This document shows, in pieces, positions 48,358-57,317 of a stretch of 64,000 nucleotides of DNA (position 1 is the first letter of the stretch; each line of letters opens with the position of its first letter). Source of the DNA: Actinophytocola sp035634895 (GTDB lineage Bacteria > Actinomycetota > Actinomycetes > Mycobacteriales > Pseudonocardiaceae); the NCBI RefSeq assembly GCF_035634895.1, contig NZ_DASQCC010000214.1, forward strand, positions 36,200 to 100,199, in the 5' to 3' direction. The notes below the pieces were generated by a model. That model worked only from the letters and a program-made list of their open reading frames with translations. It was not told the origin of the DNA and did not search any database. Position numbers and translations under genes: made by a program.

Positions 48358-49518
48358 ATGGTCTCACGAATTGTCTCCGCACTTCCGGAGTGGCCGCGGT
48401 TCGACGACGCGGAGCGCACCGGTCTGCTCCGGGCGCTCGAACAGGGCCAGTGGTGGCGCATGGGTGGTGGCGAGGTCGACGCGTTCGAGCGCGAGTTCGC
48501 CGCCCACCACGGCGCCGACTACGCGCTGGCCGTCACGAACGGCACGCACGCGCTGGAGCTGGCCCTACAGGTGCTCGGCGTCGGATCGGGTGACGAGGTC
48601 ATCGTGCCCGCGTTCACGTTCATCTCCTCGTCGCAGGCCGCACAACGGCTCGGCGCCGTCGCGGTGCCGGTCGACGTCGACCCGGTCACCTACTGCCTCG
48701 ACCCGGCCGCCGTCGAGCGTGCGGTCACGAACCGGACCAGGGCGATCATGCCCGTCCACATGGCCGGTCACATGGCCGACATGGACGCGCTCGGCAAGCT
48801 CGCCGCCGACAGCGGGGTGCCCCTGCTGCAGGACGCCGCCCACGCACACGGCGCGACCTGGCGGGGCCGCCGAGTCGGCGAGCTGGGCTCGGTCGCCGCG
48901 TTCAGCTTCCAGAACGGCAAGCTCATGACGGCGGGCGAGGGCGGCCTCGTGACCTTCGCCGACCGGGAGCAGTACGACCAGGGCTTCCTGCGGCACAGCT
49001 GCGGCCGCCCGCCCGGCGACCGCGGCTACTTCCACCAGACCTCCGGTTCGAACTTCCGGATGAACGAGTTCTCCGCCGCGGTCCTGCGCGCCCAGCTCGG
49101 CAGGCTGGCGGAGCAGGTGTCGGTACGGGAGCAGCGTGCGTCGCTGTTGACCCGCCTGCTCGGCGACATCGACGGCGTCGTTCCGCAGGGCCGCGATCCG
49201 CGCTGCGACAGCAACCCGCACTACATGGCCATGTTCCGCGTCCCGGGCACCACCGAACAGCGCCGCAACGAGCTCGTGGACCAGCTCATCGAGCGCGGCG
49301 TCCCCGCGTTCGCCGCGTTCCGCGCCATCTACCGCTGCCCCGGCTTCTGGGAGACCGGCGCACCTGAGGAGACGGTGGACCAGATCGCCGCGCGCTGCCC
49401 GAACACCGAGGCCATCTACGCCGACACGATCTGGCTGCACCACCGCACGCTGCTCGGCACCGAGGAGCAGATGCACGAGGTCGCCGAGTCGGTCGCCGAC
49501 GTGCTGGGGCGGTCGTGA
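48358..49518 (+). CDS. rifK: AHBA synthase, RifK-like PLP enzyme
   Basis: 386 residues, the usual length. DegT/DnrJ/EryC1 fold with long blocks shared with RifK: RALEQGQWWRMGG, EREFAAHHGA, TNGTHALELALQVLGVG, VPAFTFISSSQAAQRLGAV, PVHMAGHMADMDAL, LLQDAAHAHGA, SFQNGKLMTAGEGG. The PLP lysine is Lys188 of FQNGK. It aromatises aminodehydroshikimate to 3-amino-5-hydroxybenzoate, the starter unit. Its presence with an AHBA-type loading module identifies the pathway. The stop overlaps the next gene (GTGA). Confidence 0.96.
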   Translation: MVSRIVSALPEWPRFDDAERTGLLRALEQGQWWRMGGGEVDAFEREFAAHHGADYALAVTNGTHALELALQVLGVGSGDEVIVPAFTFISSSQAAQRLGAVAVPVDVDPVTYCLDPAAVERAVTNRTRAIMPVHMAGHMADMDALGKLAADSGVPLLQDAAHAHGATWRGRRVGELGSVAAFSFQNGKLMTAGEGGLVTFADREQYDQGFLRHSCGRPPGDRGYFHQTSGSNFRMNEFSAAVLRAQLGRLAEQVSVREQRASLLTRLLGDIDGVVPQGRDPRCDSNPHYMAMFRVPGTTEQRRNELVDQLIERGVPAFAAFRAIYRCPGFWETGAPEETVDQIAARCPNTEAIYADTIWLHHRTLLGTEEQMHEVAESVADVLGRS

Positions 49519-51236
49519 GCGGGCCGCTGCGCGTCGCCGTGATCGGCCTCGGTTGGGCGGCCCGATCCATCTGGCTGCCCCGCCTCGCGGCGAACTCCCG
49601 GTTCGTCCTGGCGGCCGCGGTCGACCCGGATCCCGCCGCGCGGGCCGAGGCCGGCGCACCGGTGGAGTACGCCACGGTTGACGAACTGCCGTCCGACGCG
49701 GTGGACCTGGCGATCGTCGCCGCGCCCAACCACCTCCACGCCGCGGTCGCCGAGAAGCTGCTCAGCGCGGGCGTCCCGACGTTCGTCGAGAAACCGGTGT
49801 GCCTGACCACCGGTGAGGCGGACCGCCTGGCCGCCGCGGAGGTGGCGGGTGGCACGGTCCTGCTCGCCGGCAGTGCGTCCCGGTACCGCGCGGACGTGCG
49901 GAGGCTGATCGAGGTCACCGCCGACCTCGGCGAGCTGCGCCACGTCTCGCTGTCCTGGGTGCGAGCGAGGGGCATCCCGAACGGCGTCGGCTGGTTCACC
50001 CGCCGTGGCCTCGCGGGCGGCGGCGCACTGGTCGACCTCGGCTGGCACCTGCTCGACAACGTCCTGCCCTTGCTGGGCGGCTCGCGTGTCGAACAGGTCG
50101 CAGGCACGGTGTCCGCCGACTTCCTTGGCCACGCCGGCGCCCACGCCGGGTGGCGACAGGAAGGCGCCACGTCCGGCGGCGACGTCGAGGACACCGCCCG
50201 CGGCTTCCTCGTGACCCGCGCCGGGCTGTCGGTGTCCCTCACCGCTCGGTGGGCGTCGCACCAACCGGTGGACGTCACGACCATCGCGGTCGAGGGCAGC
50301 GACGGCGTCGCGACCCTGGAGTGCACCTTCGGCTTCAGCCCCAACCGGCGCGACGCCGCACTGACCGTGATCCGTTCCGGGCAGGTCACCCGGGTGCCCG
50401 TACCTGCCGAGGAGATCGGCGCGGAGTACGACCGCCTGCTCGACGCCCTGGCCGACCGAGTGCACGACCCGGCCGTGCGCGGCACCGCCGTCGCCGAGGC
50501 CAGGCAGGTGGTGCACGTGATCGAGCGGTTGTACGAGGCGGCGCCGCTCCTGTCGACCAGGTCGGTCCGACCGGTGCGCGCCGTGGTGTTCGACCTGGAC
50601 GGCGTCGTCGTGGACAGCTTCGCGGTGATGCGCGCGGCGTTCACCGAGGCGTACCGGCAGGTCGTCGGGGACGGGGAGCCGCCGTTCGCCGAGTACAACC
50701 GCCATCTCGGCCGGTACTTCCCGGACATCATGCGGATCATGGGCCTTCCGCTGGAGATGGAAGGCCCGTTCGTCCGCGCGAGCACCCGCCTCGCGGGCGA
50801 GGTCACCCTGTTCCCCGGCGTTCACGACCTGCTGACGGACCTGCGCGACCGCGGCATCCCAACGGCCGTCGCCACCGGCAAAGCGGGCTGGCGGGCACGG
50901 TCGCTGCTGGAACGGCTCGGCGTGCTGCACCTGTTCGACCACGTACTCGGCTCGGACGAGGTGGCACACGCGAAACCCGCCCCGGACATCGTGATCCGCG
51001 CGCTGGAGCTGCTCTCGACCGCCCCACAGGACGCGGTCATGATCGGCGACGCGGTCACGGACCTGACGGCCGCGAAGGCCGCCGGCGTCCGGGCGATCGC
51101 CGCCCTGTGGGGCGAAACCGACGAGCAGGCCCTACTGGCAGAGGAACCCGACGACGTGCTCCGCACGCCGAGCGACCTCACACGGATTTGCCGTCTGACG
51201 GCGCCAGCGACCCGGCCCGCACTCGCCCACCGCTGA
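49515..51236 (+). CDS. rifLM: Fused oxidoreductase-phosphatase, RifL-RifM in one protein
   Basis: 573 residues from GTG 49515. Residues 1-350 are a Gfo/Idh/MocA oxidoreductase (IGLGWAARSIWLPRL nucleotide fold, VEKPVCLT with the catalytic lysine, GALVDLGWHLLDN). From about 355 a HAD-like phosphatase follows (VVFDLDGVVVDSF, TAVATGKAGWRARS, lysine in HAKPAPDIVIRA, MIGDAVTDLTAAKAAG). In rif clusters RifL and RifM are separate proteins that act in kanosamine and AHBA supply. Both halves keep full motifs and no stop or shift lies between them, so the fusion looks real. The linker is only a few residues (LLSTRSVRPVRA). Confidence 0.9.
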   Translation: MSGPLRVAVIGLGWAARSIWLPRLAANSRFVLAAAVDPDPAARAEAGAPVEYATVDELPSDAVDLAIVAAPNHLHAAVAEKLLSAGVPTFVEKPVCLTTGEADRLAAAEVAGGTVLLAGSASRYRADVRRLIEVTADLGELRHVSLSWVRARGIPNGVGWFTRRGLAGGGALVDLGWHLLDNVLPLLGGSRVEQVAGTVSADFLGHAGAHAGWRQEGATSGGDVEDTARGFLVTRAGLSVSLTARWASHQPVDVTTIAVEGSDGVATLECTFGFSPNRRDAALTVIRSGQVTRVPVPAEEIGAEYDRLLDALADRVHDPAVRGTAVAEARQVVHVIERLYEAAPLLSTRSVRPVRAVVFDLDGVVVDSFAVMRAAFTEAYRQVVGDGEPPFAEYNRHLGRYFPDIMRIMGLPLEMEGPFVRASTRLAGEVTLFPGVHDLLTDLRDRGIPTAVATGKAGWRARSLLERLGVLHLFDHVLGSDEVAHAKPAPDIVIRALELLSTAPQDAVMIGDAVTDLTAAKAAGVRAIAALWGETDEQALLAEEPDDVLRTPSDLTRICRLTAPATRPALAHR

Positions 51237-51519
51237 CCGCCAGGCGCCGACGGGGTGTGCGCGGCCAGTCGTCGTCCGGTGTCGTGGACGGCCGCCACAT
51301 CCCGATCGACCATGACATCGTGGTCGATCGACGCCGCGCACGCCGCGCTGGCCAGAACCGAAGGACAGTGCCGACTCACCATCCCCGCCGGTCACGACGC
51401 GTTCATGCCGCTGTTCGACCTGTTCGTGGTCGACCTGATCGCACAGAACCGCAAGGCGTGCCTGGATATCACCGGGGTTGACGGCTACGCCGTCGTGCGA
51501 GTGCCCTTCTGGGTGTGGC
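51237..51519. other. Gap after the AHBA operon, no gene recognised
   Basis: A plus-strand frame containing LARTEGQCRLTIPAGHDAFMPLFDLFVVD (about 51345-51435) looks protein-like, but I know no family for it and see no ribosome binding site. It may be another remnant. No terminator hairpin is obvious after 51236. Confidence 0.3.
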
Positions 51520-51815
51520 GGACAGGCAAGGCGCGGTCGGGACATTCTGCATCCGTACGCCGTCGAACATGACGACGTATTCAAGGTTCCCGTGGCCGCT
51601 GCGCGCAACACAGTTGGTGGTGGCGTCCACGTAGGTGGTGGTGTCGTTTGCCGTCGCCGAGGGACCACTGCGTTGCCAGTCGTGGGATCATCGCCGAGGG
51701 CTTGGAAGTAGAACGGGTTATCGTGCGGTTCTTTGGCTACCGCCGCGCTCTCGAACGTCTGATATGCGGCAGAAGAGGATGTTCGGGTCGCTGCCCTCCT
51801 GGTCAGATCGGAGGG
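51520..51815 (-). pseudogene. Multiply frameshifted remnant of an unidentified protein
   Basis: Protein-like pieces appear in successive minus-strand frames: EGSDPNILFCRISDV, then TFESAAVAKEPHDNPFYFQALGDDPTTGNAV, then ANDTTTYVDATTNCVARSG followed by LEYVVMFDGVRMQNVPT. Together they read like one degraded gene. No family is recognised. Confidence 0.3.
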
Positions 51816-51822
51816 GGTTCGG

Positions 51823-52944
51823 TCAGCACAGTGCCGACTCGACCGCGCCGCGTACGTTGGCGGTGTCGCCGTTGGTCAGGTGTCCGTTGGCCACGGCGAA
51901 CGCTGATCGGCCGTCGTGGGTGGCGGCGGTGAAGGAGTCGTAGCCGGGCATGTTGCCGGCGTGTCCCCACGCCACACCGCCGCAGGGCAGGGGGATCTCG
52001 CGGATTCCGAGACCGTAGTCGGGCCCTTCGGCGGGCACCGTGGTTAGCATCTGTGCGAGCAGGTCGGGGCGCAGCACCTTGCCGGCCAGCAGTGCTCGCA
52101 CGAAGCGCGTCAGGTCCGGGCCGGTGGAGATCAGTGCTGCGGCGGCGCCGGGAAGGCTGGGCTCGAGCTCGGTCACGTCCGCGACCGGCTGGCCGGGAAA
52201 GGCGTAGTAGCCGTGCGCGTGCGGTCCCTGGATCCGCTTGTCACCGGCCTGCGGGTAGGTGGTCTGCCACAGTCCGAGCGGCCGGATGAGCCGGTCGGTG
52301 ATTTCCGCGCCGACATCGTTGCCGGTCACGGCTTCGACCAGCATCCCGAGCACGATGTACCCGGTGTTGGAGTACGCCCACCCCGTACCGGGGTCGAACA
52401 GCGGCGGGTGGCTCAACCCGAGCTCCACCAGTTCCTCGGGCCGCCACGGGTGGTTGTTCGCATCCGGGTCGGCCAGCACGTCGCTGATGTAGTCGGCCAT
52501 CCCACTGGTGTGCTGCAGCAGTTGCCGCACGGTGACTCTGGCGCCGTCATATCCGTTGCCCCGCACCAGACCCGGCAGATACTGCTCGATCGGCGCGTCC
52601 AACCCCACCGTGCCCTCACCGACGAGCTGCAGTACCACCGCGGCGACGAACATCTTGGTGTTGCTGGCCACCCGCACCCGATCCCACGGTCGGATCGGCC
52701 GGTCGACGCCCAACTTGCCCGTGCCGCTGCTGACCGTCCAGCGCCGGTGCCGGTCCTGGGCGAAGACCATCGCGCCGGGCACCCCACGCGCGGTGAAGCC
52801 GTCCACAACCGCCTGGACATCAGCATGATCGCCGGTGTGACCGCCATCCGGTTGCGCGGCGACCGGCGCGGCGGTCAGGCAGCCCGCGCCGAGCGCAAGC
52901 GCTACCGAACCCGCGACCAGCCGCCGAGATTTCCTTGTTCGCAT
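51823..52944 (-). CDS. Secreted serine hydrolase, class C beta-lactamase / D-Ala-D-Ala carboxypeptidase type
   Basis: 373 residues. Sec signal (RRLVAGSVALALGAG... to APVAAQ, about 5-31). Catalytic SxxK as VASNTKMF (about 95), YxN as YSNTGY (about 190), and a HAG motif in AWGHAGNMPGYDSF near the C-terminus in place of HTG. The family trims peptidoglycan peptides or cleaves D-amino-acid esters and amides outside the membrane. A beta-lactamase function is not implied. It lies outside the ansamycin cluster with its own upstream region. Confidence 0.87.
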   Translation of the reverse strand: MRTRKSRRLVAGSVALALGAGCLTAAPVAAQPDGGHTGDHADVQAVVDGFTARGVPGAMVFAQDRHRRWTVSSGTGKLGVDRPIRPWDRVRVASNTKMFVAAVVLQLVGEGTVGLDAPIEQYLPGLVRGNGYDGARVTVRQLLQHTSGMADYISDVLADPDANNHPWRPEELVELGLSHPPLFDPGTGWAYSNTGYIVLGMLVEAVTGNDVGAEITDRLIRPLGLWQTTYPQAGDKRIQGPHAHGYYAFPGQPVADVTELEPSLPGAAAALISTGPDLTRFVRALLAGKVLRPDLLAQMLTTVPAEGPDYGLGIREIPLPCGGVAWGHAGNMPGYDSFTAATHDGRSAFAVANGHLTNGDTANVRGAVESALC

Positions 52945-53237
52945 CACATAACCCCCAAGGTCGTGTCATGACCGGACCGAACGTTACGTGCAAGATCGAC
53001 ACCCGAACATCCGGCAGACCCCCCGAAACGTCCTGCGGACAACCCCACCATGCGATTCGATGTCCACCGTGACATTCCGCTCAGCCGGCTTCCGACGGCG
53101 TTGAGCACGGCAAGAACCTTGAGCCAACTCGAAACCAACCAACCCCGAGCGACGGCACTGTTCCGTCGGAACACGCGTGTGAACGAGGCCTTCGGCATCC
53201 CGTGGAACCGTCACATCGGGCCGAGTGAATGTACCGC
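52945..53237. other. Gap without a recognisable gene
   Basis: About 290 bases holding the presumed promoter of the serine hydrolase. A short minus-strand frame (KASFTRVFRRNSAVARG) faintly recalls an AraC helix but is not enough to call. Confidence 0.3.
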
Positions 53238-53704
53238 CTACCGATACCGGCGTTCTTGGGCTGAAAGGAACGAGTGCAGTGCCGTCAGTTGAGGTGCCTG
53301 CCGCAGGTTGGCGAGATACTGCTGCCAGTTGTACTCGATTCCCTCACCGCGTTCGCAGGCCTCTGCCCGGGGACTGAATTTCACGAAGGGCCACGCGGCG
53401 TTCAGGTCGCGGACCAGCGTGCCACTTAGCCAGATGTGGATGGACTCGCCGACAGCTGCGAAGTACTGCCGCTGGCGAGGCGGAGACTGTGCGGCGCCCA
53501 GAACTGCATTGTGAACTCTCGTTCTTGACTACCCATGACTACGTCTACGCTTCGGTCCTCGTTGCGCACCACGGCGCCGACGTCTCGCCACCCGGGTGCC
53601 GACGGCGGAAGCACGTCAAGGTCGTAACCCGCCCGGTCGAACGCCGACTTCAGCGCGAGCCGCAGCGAGGACGCAGCGATATCCGGATAGAGACTCCAGT
53701 CCAC
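53238..53704 (-). pseudogene. Hypothetical protein gene split by a frameshift
   Basis: The first frame (ATG 53704) encodes about 75 plausible residues (MDWSLYPDIAASSLRLALKS..., VGAVVRNEDRSVDVVMGSQE..., FTMQFWAPHSLRLA). After a shift near 53475 a second frame continues with RQYFAAVGESIHIWLSGTLV, DLNAAWPFVKFSPRAEACE and WQQYLANLRQAPQLTALH, to TAG 53238. Joined, they give about 155 residues of good codon use. The family is not recognised. The gene is inactive or the read has one error. Confidence 0.5.
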
Positions 53705-53805
53705 CAGTTCCCCCGTCCCCCGCTACCGCAGCGTATCCGGTGTAAACGGCACCAGGTCCGTTCATCGGCTACGGATGACGTGGTGGTGTGGGCGACGGAC
53801 TGGGG

Positions 53806-54276
53806 CTACGACTTGGGGCGTTGCCTTGTTCCCGCGGTCAGGAGATCGATCATCTCGGTGATACGTGCCGCCCGCAGCTCCGGGCGGCGTTTGGTGCCGT
53901 CGACCCAGCGCAGGTAGGCGCGGCGGTAGAATTGGGCGAGGGAGTCGAAGAACGCGGCAGCGGCCGGGTTGGCGTCGAGCGCGGTCGCGATGTCCTCGGC
54001 GAGGTCCGCGCGCTGCGGGCCTTCCGGGGACAGAGTCACCTTGACGTGGTCACCGGGCGACACGCCGTGGTCACGCCGCCATGCGGGGCCGAGAACGACA
54101 CCACGGTCGGTGCCGAGGATCTCGATGACGCCACGGACACGCAGACCGTTGACGGTGCCGGTGATGTGATGTCGAGGTTTGACGCCCCAGACCTGGTCGG
54201 GGTCGAACGGCACGGGCACGAACACCCGGTCACGTCCGCTGGTGCTGAGCGTGGCAGTGAAACGACGTGCCGTCAT
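53806..54276 (-). CDS. YdeI/OmpD-associated-type protein with DUF1905 domain
   Basis: 156 residues. An N-terminal beta-barrel DUF1905 half (RFTATLSTSGRDRVFVPVPFDP, VNGLRVRGVIEILGTDRGVVLGPAWRRDHGVSPGDHVKVTL). A C-terminal helical half has ALDANPAAAAFFDSLAQFYRRAYLRWVDGTKRRPE, typical of the bacteriocin-protection YdeI family. The function is not established. Single gene with no operon partners visible. Confidence 0.75.
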   Translation of the reverse strand: MTARRFTATLSTSGRDRVFVPVPFDPDQVWGVKPRHHITGTVNGLRVRGVIEILGTDRGVVLGPAWRRDHGVSPGDHVKVTLSPEGPQRADLAEDIATALDANPAAAAFFDSLAQFYRRAYLRWVDGTKRRPELRAARITEMIDLLTAGTRQRPKS

Positions 54277-54433
54277 AGAAGCGATCGTATTGGGAACCGG
54301 GGTCTACCGACACACATCGCGACCCCAGACCCTGAATCAGGAGGCCCGGAAACCGTTGCCGTGGAAGCCGGACAGCCGCCACGTTGTCTTGCCCGCCGTA
54401 CAGTTCGACCTCAACGTGTTCCATGGATGCCAT
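54230..54433 (-). pseudogene. Short DUF6959-like fragment
   Basis: From ATG 54433 or 54424 the frame reads MEHVEVELYGGQDNVAAVRLPRQRFPGLLIQG, like the start of small actinomycete DUF6959 proteins (rule VExxLxxxxNxAVxRxPxRRFPGxLxQG). The remainder differs and runs into the YdeI-like gene. Probably truncated. The family call is weak. Confidence 0.3.
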
Positions 54434-54963
54434 GGTGGTCAACGTCCTCGGCGCAGATCCACCGCGTTCTTCGCGACGTCCGCACATCGGCATGACCGGA
54501 CGTTCGATCGCCGCGACCATGATCGATCCGCTCGGTGGACCTGGAACGTGTTCTCTCGGAGGATCACCTGTTGCTGGTGGGCCCACGACTGGCAACGTGG
54601 CGGTCCCTTCACACTGGCAGGCGACAGTGGCTCAGGGCGGCCCGGGCGTAGTCACCCAGTCTGCAGGAGGCCAGGCACCCGCAGTGGCGCCACATGGTCA
54701 TGATCGGTGGAGACCAGCAGGTTCTCAGTCTTCGAGTGGGTGTCATGGTCTTACAGTCTTTCGACATTGGTCTAAAGTGGTCAGTGGTTTCCTGGTCTGG
54801 CTGCGGACCGATGGGTGCGGCACCGCAACCCCCAGAGGCCGCGGACACGGGTGACGTGCGCGTCGCTTCTGCTGGATCGGACGCCGAAGGGCTGTACGGT
54901 GGTGGTGCCGTGTAGGCGGTGGTGATGAGCTGAGCGGTACTCGTGAACTGGAGGAGCCTTCAT
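54434..54963. other. Gap of about 530 bases upstream of the bL37 gene
   Basis: No convincing gene on either strand. The last part must hold the bL37 promoter; its ribosome binding site CTGGAGGAGCC lies at about 54947-54957. Confidence 0.35.
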
Positions 54964-55041
54964 ATGTCGAAGCGCACCAGCAAGAAGAAGTCACGCAAGA
55001 AGCGCGGCGCGAACCACGGCAAGCGTCCGAACAGCAACTGA
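54964..55041 (+). CDS. Ribosomal protein bL37-like, 25 residues
   Basis: ATG 54964 follows GGAGGAGCCTTCAT. The product is a short, very basic peptide (MSKRTSKKKSRKKRGANHG then KRPNSN) with the conserved ANHGKRPN ending of the small actinobacterial large-subunit protein bL37. It binds rRNA in the 50S subunit. A stable hairpin follows. It is too short for usual gene calling and is the clearest housekeeping gene in this flank. Confidence 0.8.
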   Translation: MSKRTSKKKSRKKRGANHGKRPNSN

Positions 55042-55053
55042 ACGCACGCCGCG

Positions 55054-55087
55054 GCGGGCAGACCGGTCATCCACCCGGTCTGCCCGC
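55054..55087 (+). terminator. Terminator of the bL37 gene
   Basis: Perfect 13-bp stem GCGGGCAGACCGG (55054-55066) / 55075-55087, eight-base loop, 13 bases behind the stop codon. Confidence 0.75.
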
Positions 55088-55329
55088 GATGCCGGCAGCA
55101 GGTGGACGGTGATCGACCGGGTGAGTCGCCGGCCGCCGAGCAGCGTTCCCAGCTTCGGTCGCAGGCAGGACCAGCGCTCGCCGTCGTGCGCGGTTGCACG
55201 TTGACTGTGTGCGCGACCGGGAGCAGACACTGGGTCACCCTGTTCGGGCGGACTTGGGTATGGCCTGTCGCCCCCGCACGCCAGGGAGGTGCCCCCGGCT
55301 GGCGAGGCTGAGCCGACCGTCGGAAGGCT

Positions 55330-55625
55330 TCACGGCCTGCGAGTCAGGCCGGTAGCGCGTTGTTCGGCGCCGAACGATGCGAGAGCGTGGTCTCGATATT
55401 CGCTTGGTGGGGTGCCGTAGCTTGCGCGGAAGGCTCGCGTGAAGGTGCTGTGATCGTGGAATCCCCGGCGTGACGCGGTTCGATGGACGGGGGAGGGTCA
55501 ACTGCGCGGGATCGCTGAGGTCGCGGCGCGCCCGTTCGAGGCGTTGGTGCCGAATCCGGGCCGCGACCGTGATGCCTCGGCGTCGGAACAGGCGGTGTGG
55601 ATAGCTTTTGTCCCGCGATGGAATC
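55330..55625 (-). pseudogene. AraC-family regulator, C-terminal remnant with frameshift
   Basis: Minus-strand frame one reads YPHRLFRRRGITVAARIRHQRLERARRDLSDPA, the first AraC HTH. Frame two continues with ASRRGFHDHSTFTRAFRASYGTPPSEYRDHAL, the second HTH, to TGA at 55330-55332. The shift is near 55500. The sensor domain is missing. It abuts the TetR stop. Confidence 0.6.
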
Positions 55626-56315
55626 CTACTTCTGTGGCGCTTGTTCGGTTCCGGCTTCGTCGGTGGTGTCGGCCGGCGATGACCCGCCTCGCGAGGCGGG
55701 GCGGACCTGGACGAGTGGAAGGAAGATCTCGTCGACGATCTCGACGAGAACGCTTTCGGGGATGGTGGTGACCCCGCCAAGGGTGTACTCGTTGCGGAGC
55801 AGGTCGACCGCGACCGTGGCGATCCGGGGTGTGAGCGCCTCGGGCCGGGCCTCCCCGCGCGCGACGGCTCGGGCGAGCATCCGCAGCCACGCGGTGTTTC
55901 CCGCGGGCACGACGTGTTCGCGCAGTTCGCGGAGCAGGCGAGGGTCGTCCGGGATCGCGGCGAGCAGGGCTCGCAGCACCTTGCTCACGGGAGAGGTCAT
56001 GCGTGCGTTGGCGCGTTGCAGCAGTGCCAACGCGTCGGAGCGCAGAGAGCCGGTGTCGAGATCCAGTTCCGGGTCGGCGGGCAGGAGCTGTCGGTAGGCC
56101 GCGACGGCGAGTGTCGGCCGATCGGGCCAGCGGCGGTAGATCGCGTTCTTGTTCGTCTCCGCTCGCGCGGCCACCCGGTCCATCGTCAGGCCGACGTAGC
56201 CGCTGTGCACAAGCTCGTCCGCGGCTGCCCGCAGGATCGCCAGTTCCAGCGTGGCGCCACGCCTGCGTGTCTGACGAGGCGGAGCGGTGTCTCCCGCTCC
56301 CGCGTCCGAAGTCAC
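55626..56315 (-). CDS. TetR-family transcriptional regulator
   Basis: 229 residues. The N-terminal HTH (about 20-66) has LELAILRAAADELVHSGYVGLTMDRVAARAETNKNAIYRRWPDRPTLAVAAY. The C-terminal ligand-binding half is all helical (ALLQRANARMTSP, LRELREHVVPAGNTAWLRMLARAVARGEA). No target gene is adjacent in the usual divergent position, so it may control itself or a distant gene. A spaced inverted repeat lies in its upstream region. Confidence 0.87.
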   Translation of the reverse strand: MTSDAGAGDTAPPRQTRRRGATLELAILRAAADELVHSGYVGLTMDRVAARAETNKNAIYRRWPDRPTLAVAAYRQLLPADPELDLDTGSLRSDALALLQRANARMTSPVSKVLRALLAAIPDDPRLLRELREHVVPAGNTAWLRMLARAVARGEARPEALTPRIATVAVDLLRNEYTLGGVTTIPESVLVEIVDEIFLPLVQVRPASRGGSSPADTTDEAGTEQAPQK

Positions 56316-56346
56316 TCGGTCATCCTGGTCATTATAGTGATCGCAC

Positions 56347-56397
56347 CGTACCTTATCTTGCTTCTACGTGAGAACATGTGTAACTCGTTAAGGTACG
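56347..56397. promoter_or_regulatory. Candidate operator upstream of the TetR gene
   Basis: CGTACCTTA (56347-56355) and TAAGGTACG (56389-56397) form an inverted repeat with a 33-base AT-richer centre. A third partial copy (GATAGAGTACG) follows. Location about 30 bases before the TetR start fits autoregulation. Confidence 0.4.
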
Positions 56398-56557
56398 ATA
56401 GAGTACGCTAGGGTAACGTTGGTCGTCTCGGAGGGTTGAGATGAGTCGTGGTTCCTTGGTCGTCGGACTGCCCGTGGCGGGGTATTCGCACGAGACCTGG
56501 ACGGGGCACCGAGGCCGGTCCAGGCGGCGCAACGCAATGACACGGGGCTGATCCGGG

Positions 56558-56654
56558 ATGCGTGGGCGAGGCATCAACTACGACACGGGCGCCTTTCCGG
56601 CCCGGGTGCCGACGCGCACCGAGTTCGATCCGTCGGTCGTGGCGCGGGATGGAC
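56558..56654 (+). pseudogene. 5' remnant of a conserved actinomycete hypothetical gene
   Basis: ATG 56558 starts MRGRGINYDTGAFPARVP, TRTEFDPSVVARD, which resembles the N-terminus of a common actinomycete protein family beginning MRGRGINYDTGFFPGG. The similarity ends after about 33 codons, where the convergent membrane-protein gene begins. Truncated, no activity expected. Confidence 0.4.
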
Positions 56655-57203
56655 TCAGTCGCGCCAGTCGGCGGGGTGGAGGGTGGCGGCCACGAGGGTG
56701 GCGACGCCGCCGATGGTGAACGACAGGGTGGCCGGGGAGAACGCGCTCACCCTGCCATCGAAGTGGCCGGCGAGGGCGAACACCAGCAGCCACGCGAACC
56801 CGCACACCACCAACAGGATGATCCCGCAGACGCGCGCGAACCGCACGGCGCGGCTGCCGACCCTGGTGCCGAACAGCCGTAGCAGGGCGATCAGTGCGAC
56901 CAGGATCACCAGGGCGAACACCCCGACGACGATCGCGGCCAGCTTTGCTTCGCCGCTGAACGGGCCGTCGCCGGAGTCGCCGAGGCCGAAGACCGCCGTG
57001 AGCAGGCCGATCGAGTCGTCGCCGTCGTCCGCCTTCTCGGTCGCTGTCAGGAACGGCAGGACATAGCCGAGCACCATGGCGACCGAGCCGATGGCCACCA
57101 CCGTGCGGAATGCGGCGATCTCCAGGCGGTTCACGCGGTCCCGCAGCGCGTACATCTGGAGCCGCAGCTCCTTCACCTTGTCCTCAGCGGGCTTCTCGTC
57201 CAT
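56655..57203 (-). CDS. Four-helix membrane protein of unknown function
   Basis: 182 residues from ATG 57203, with GAGAGGGGATGCGGC before it. A short charged helix (KVKELRLQMYALRDRVNRLE) precedes four hydrophobic segments (about 30-50, 88-108, 122-144, 150-175). A Gly/Asp-rich loop (GLGDSGDGPFSG) is probably extracellular. Unrecognised, apparently monocistronic. Confidence 0.65.
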   Translation of the reverse strand: MDEKPAEDKVKELRLQMYALRDRVNRLEIAAFRTVVAIGSVAMVLGYVLPFLTATEKADDGDDSIGLLTAVFGLGDSGDGPFSGEAKLAAIVVGVFALVILVALIALLRLFGTRVGSRAVRFARVCGIILLVVCGFAWLLVFALAGHFDGRVSAFSPATLSFTIGGVATLVAATLHPADWRD

Positions 57204-57317
57204 GCCGCATCCCCTCTCAACCGTCCACAAAGGAGAATAGGTGGAGCGTGAGCCGGTGGGGACGTGAACTCCCAACTTCGTGTCGGGTCCACATCGGATC
57301 CTGCGGCAAGGCCTGGT

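Noticed and set aside
53000..53200. AraC-type helix in KASFTRVFRRN
   Set aside because: Too short, no second helix, and the surrounding codons do not look coding.
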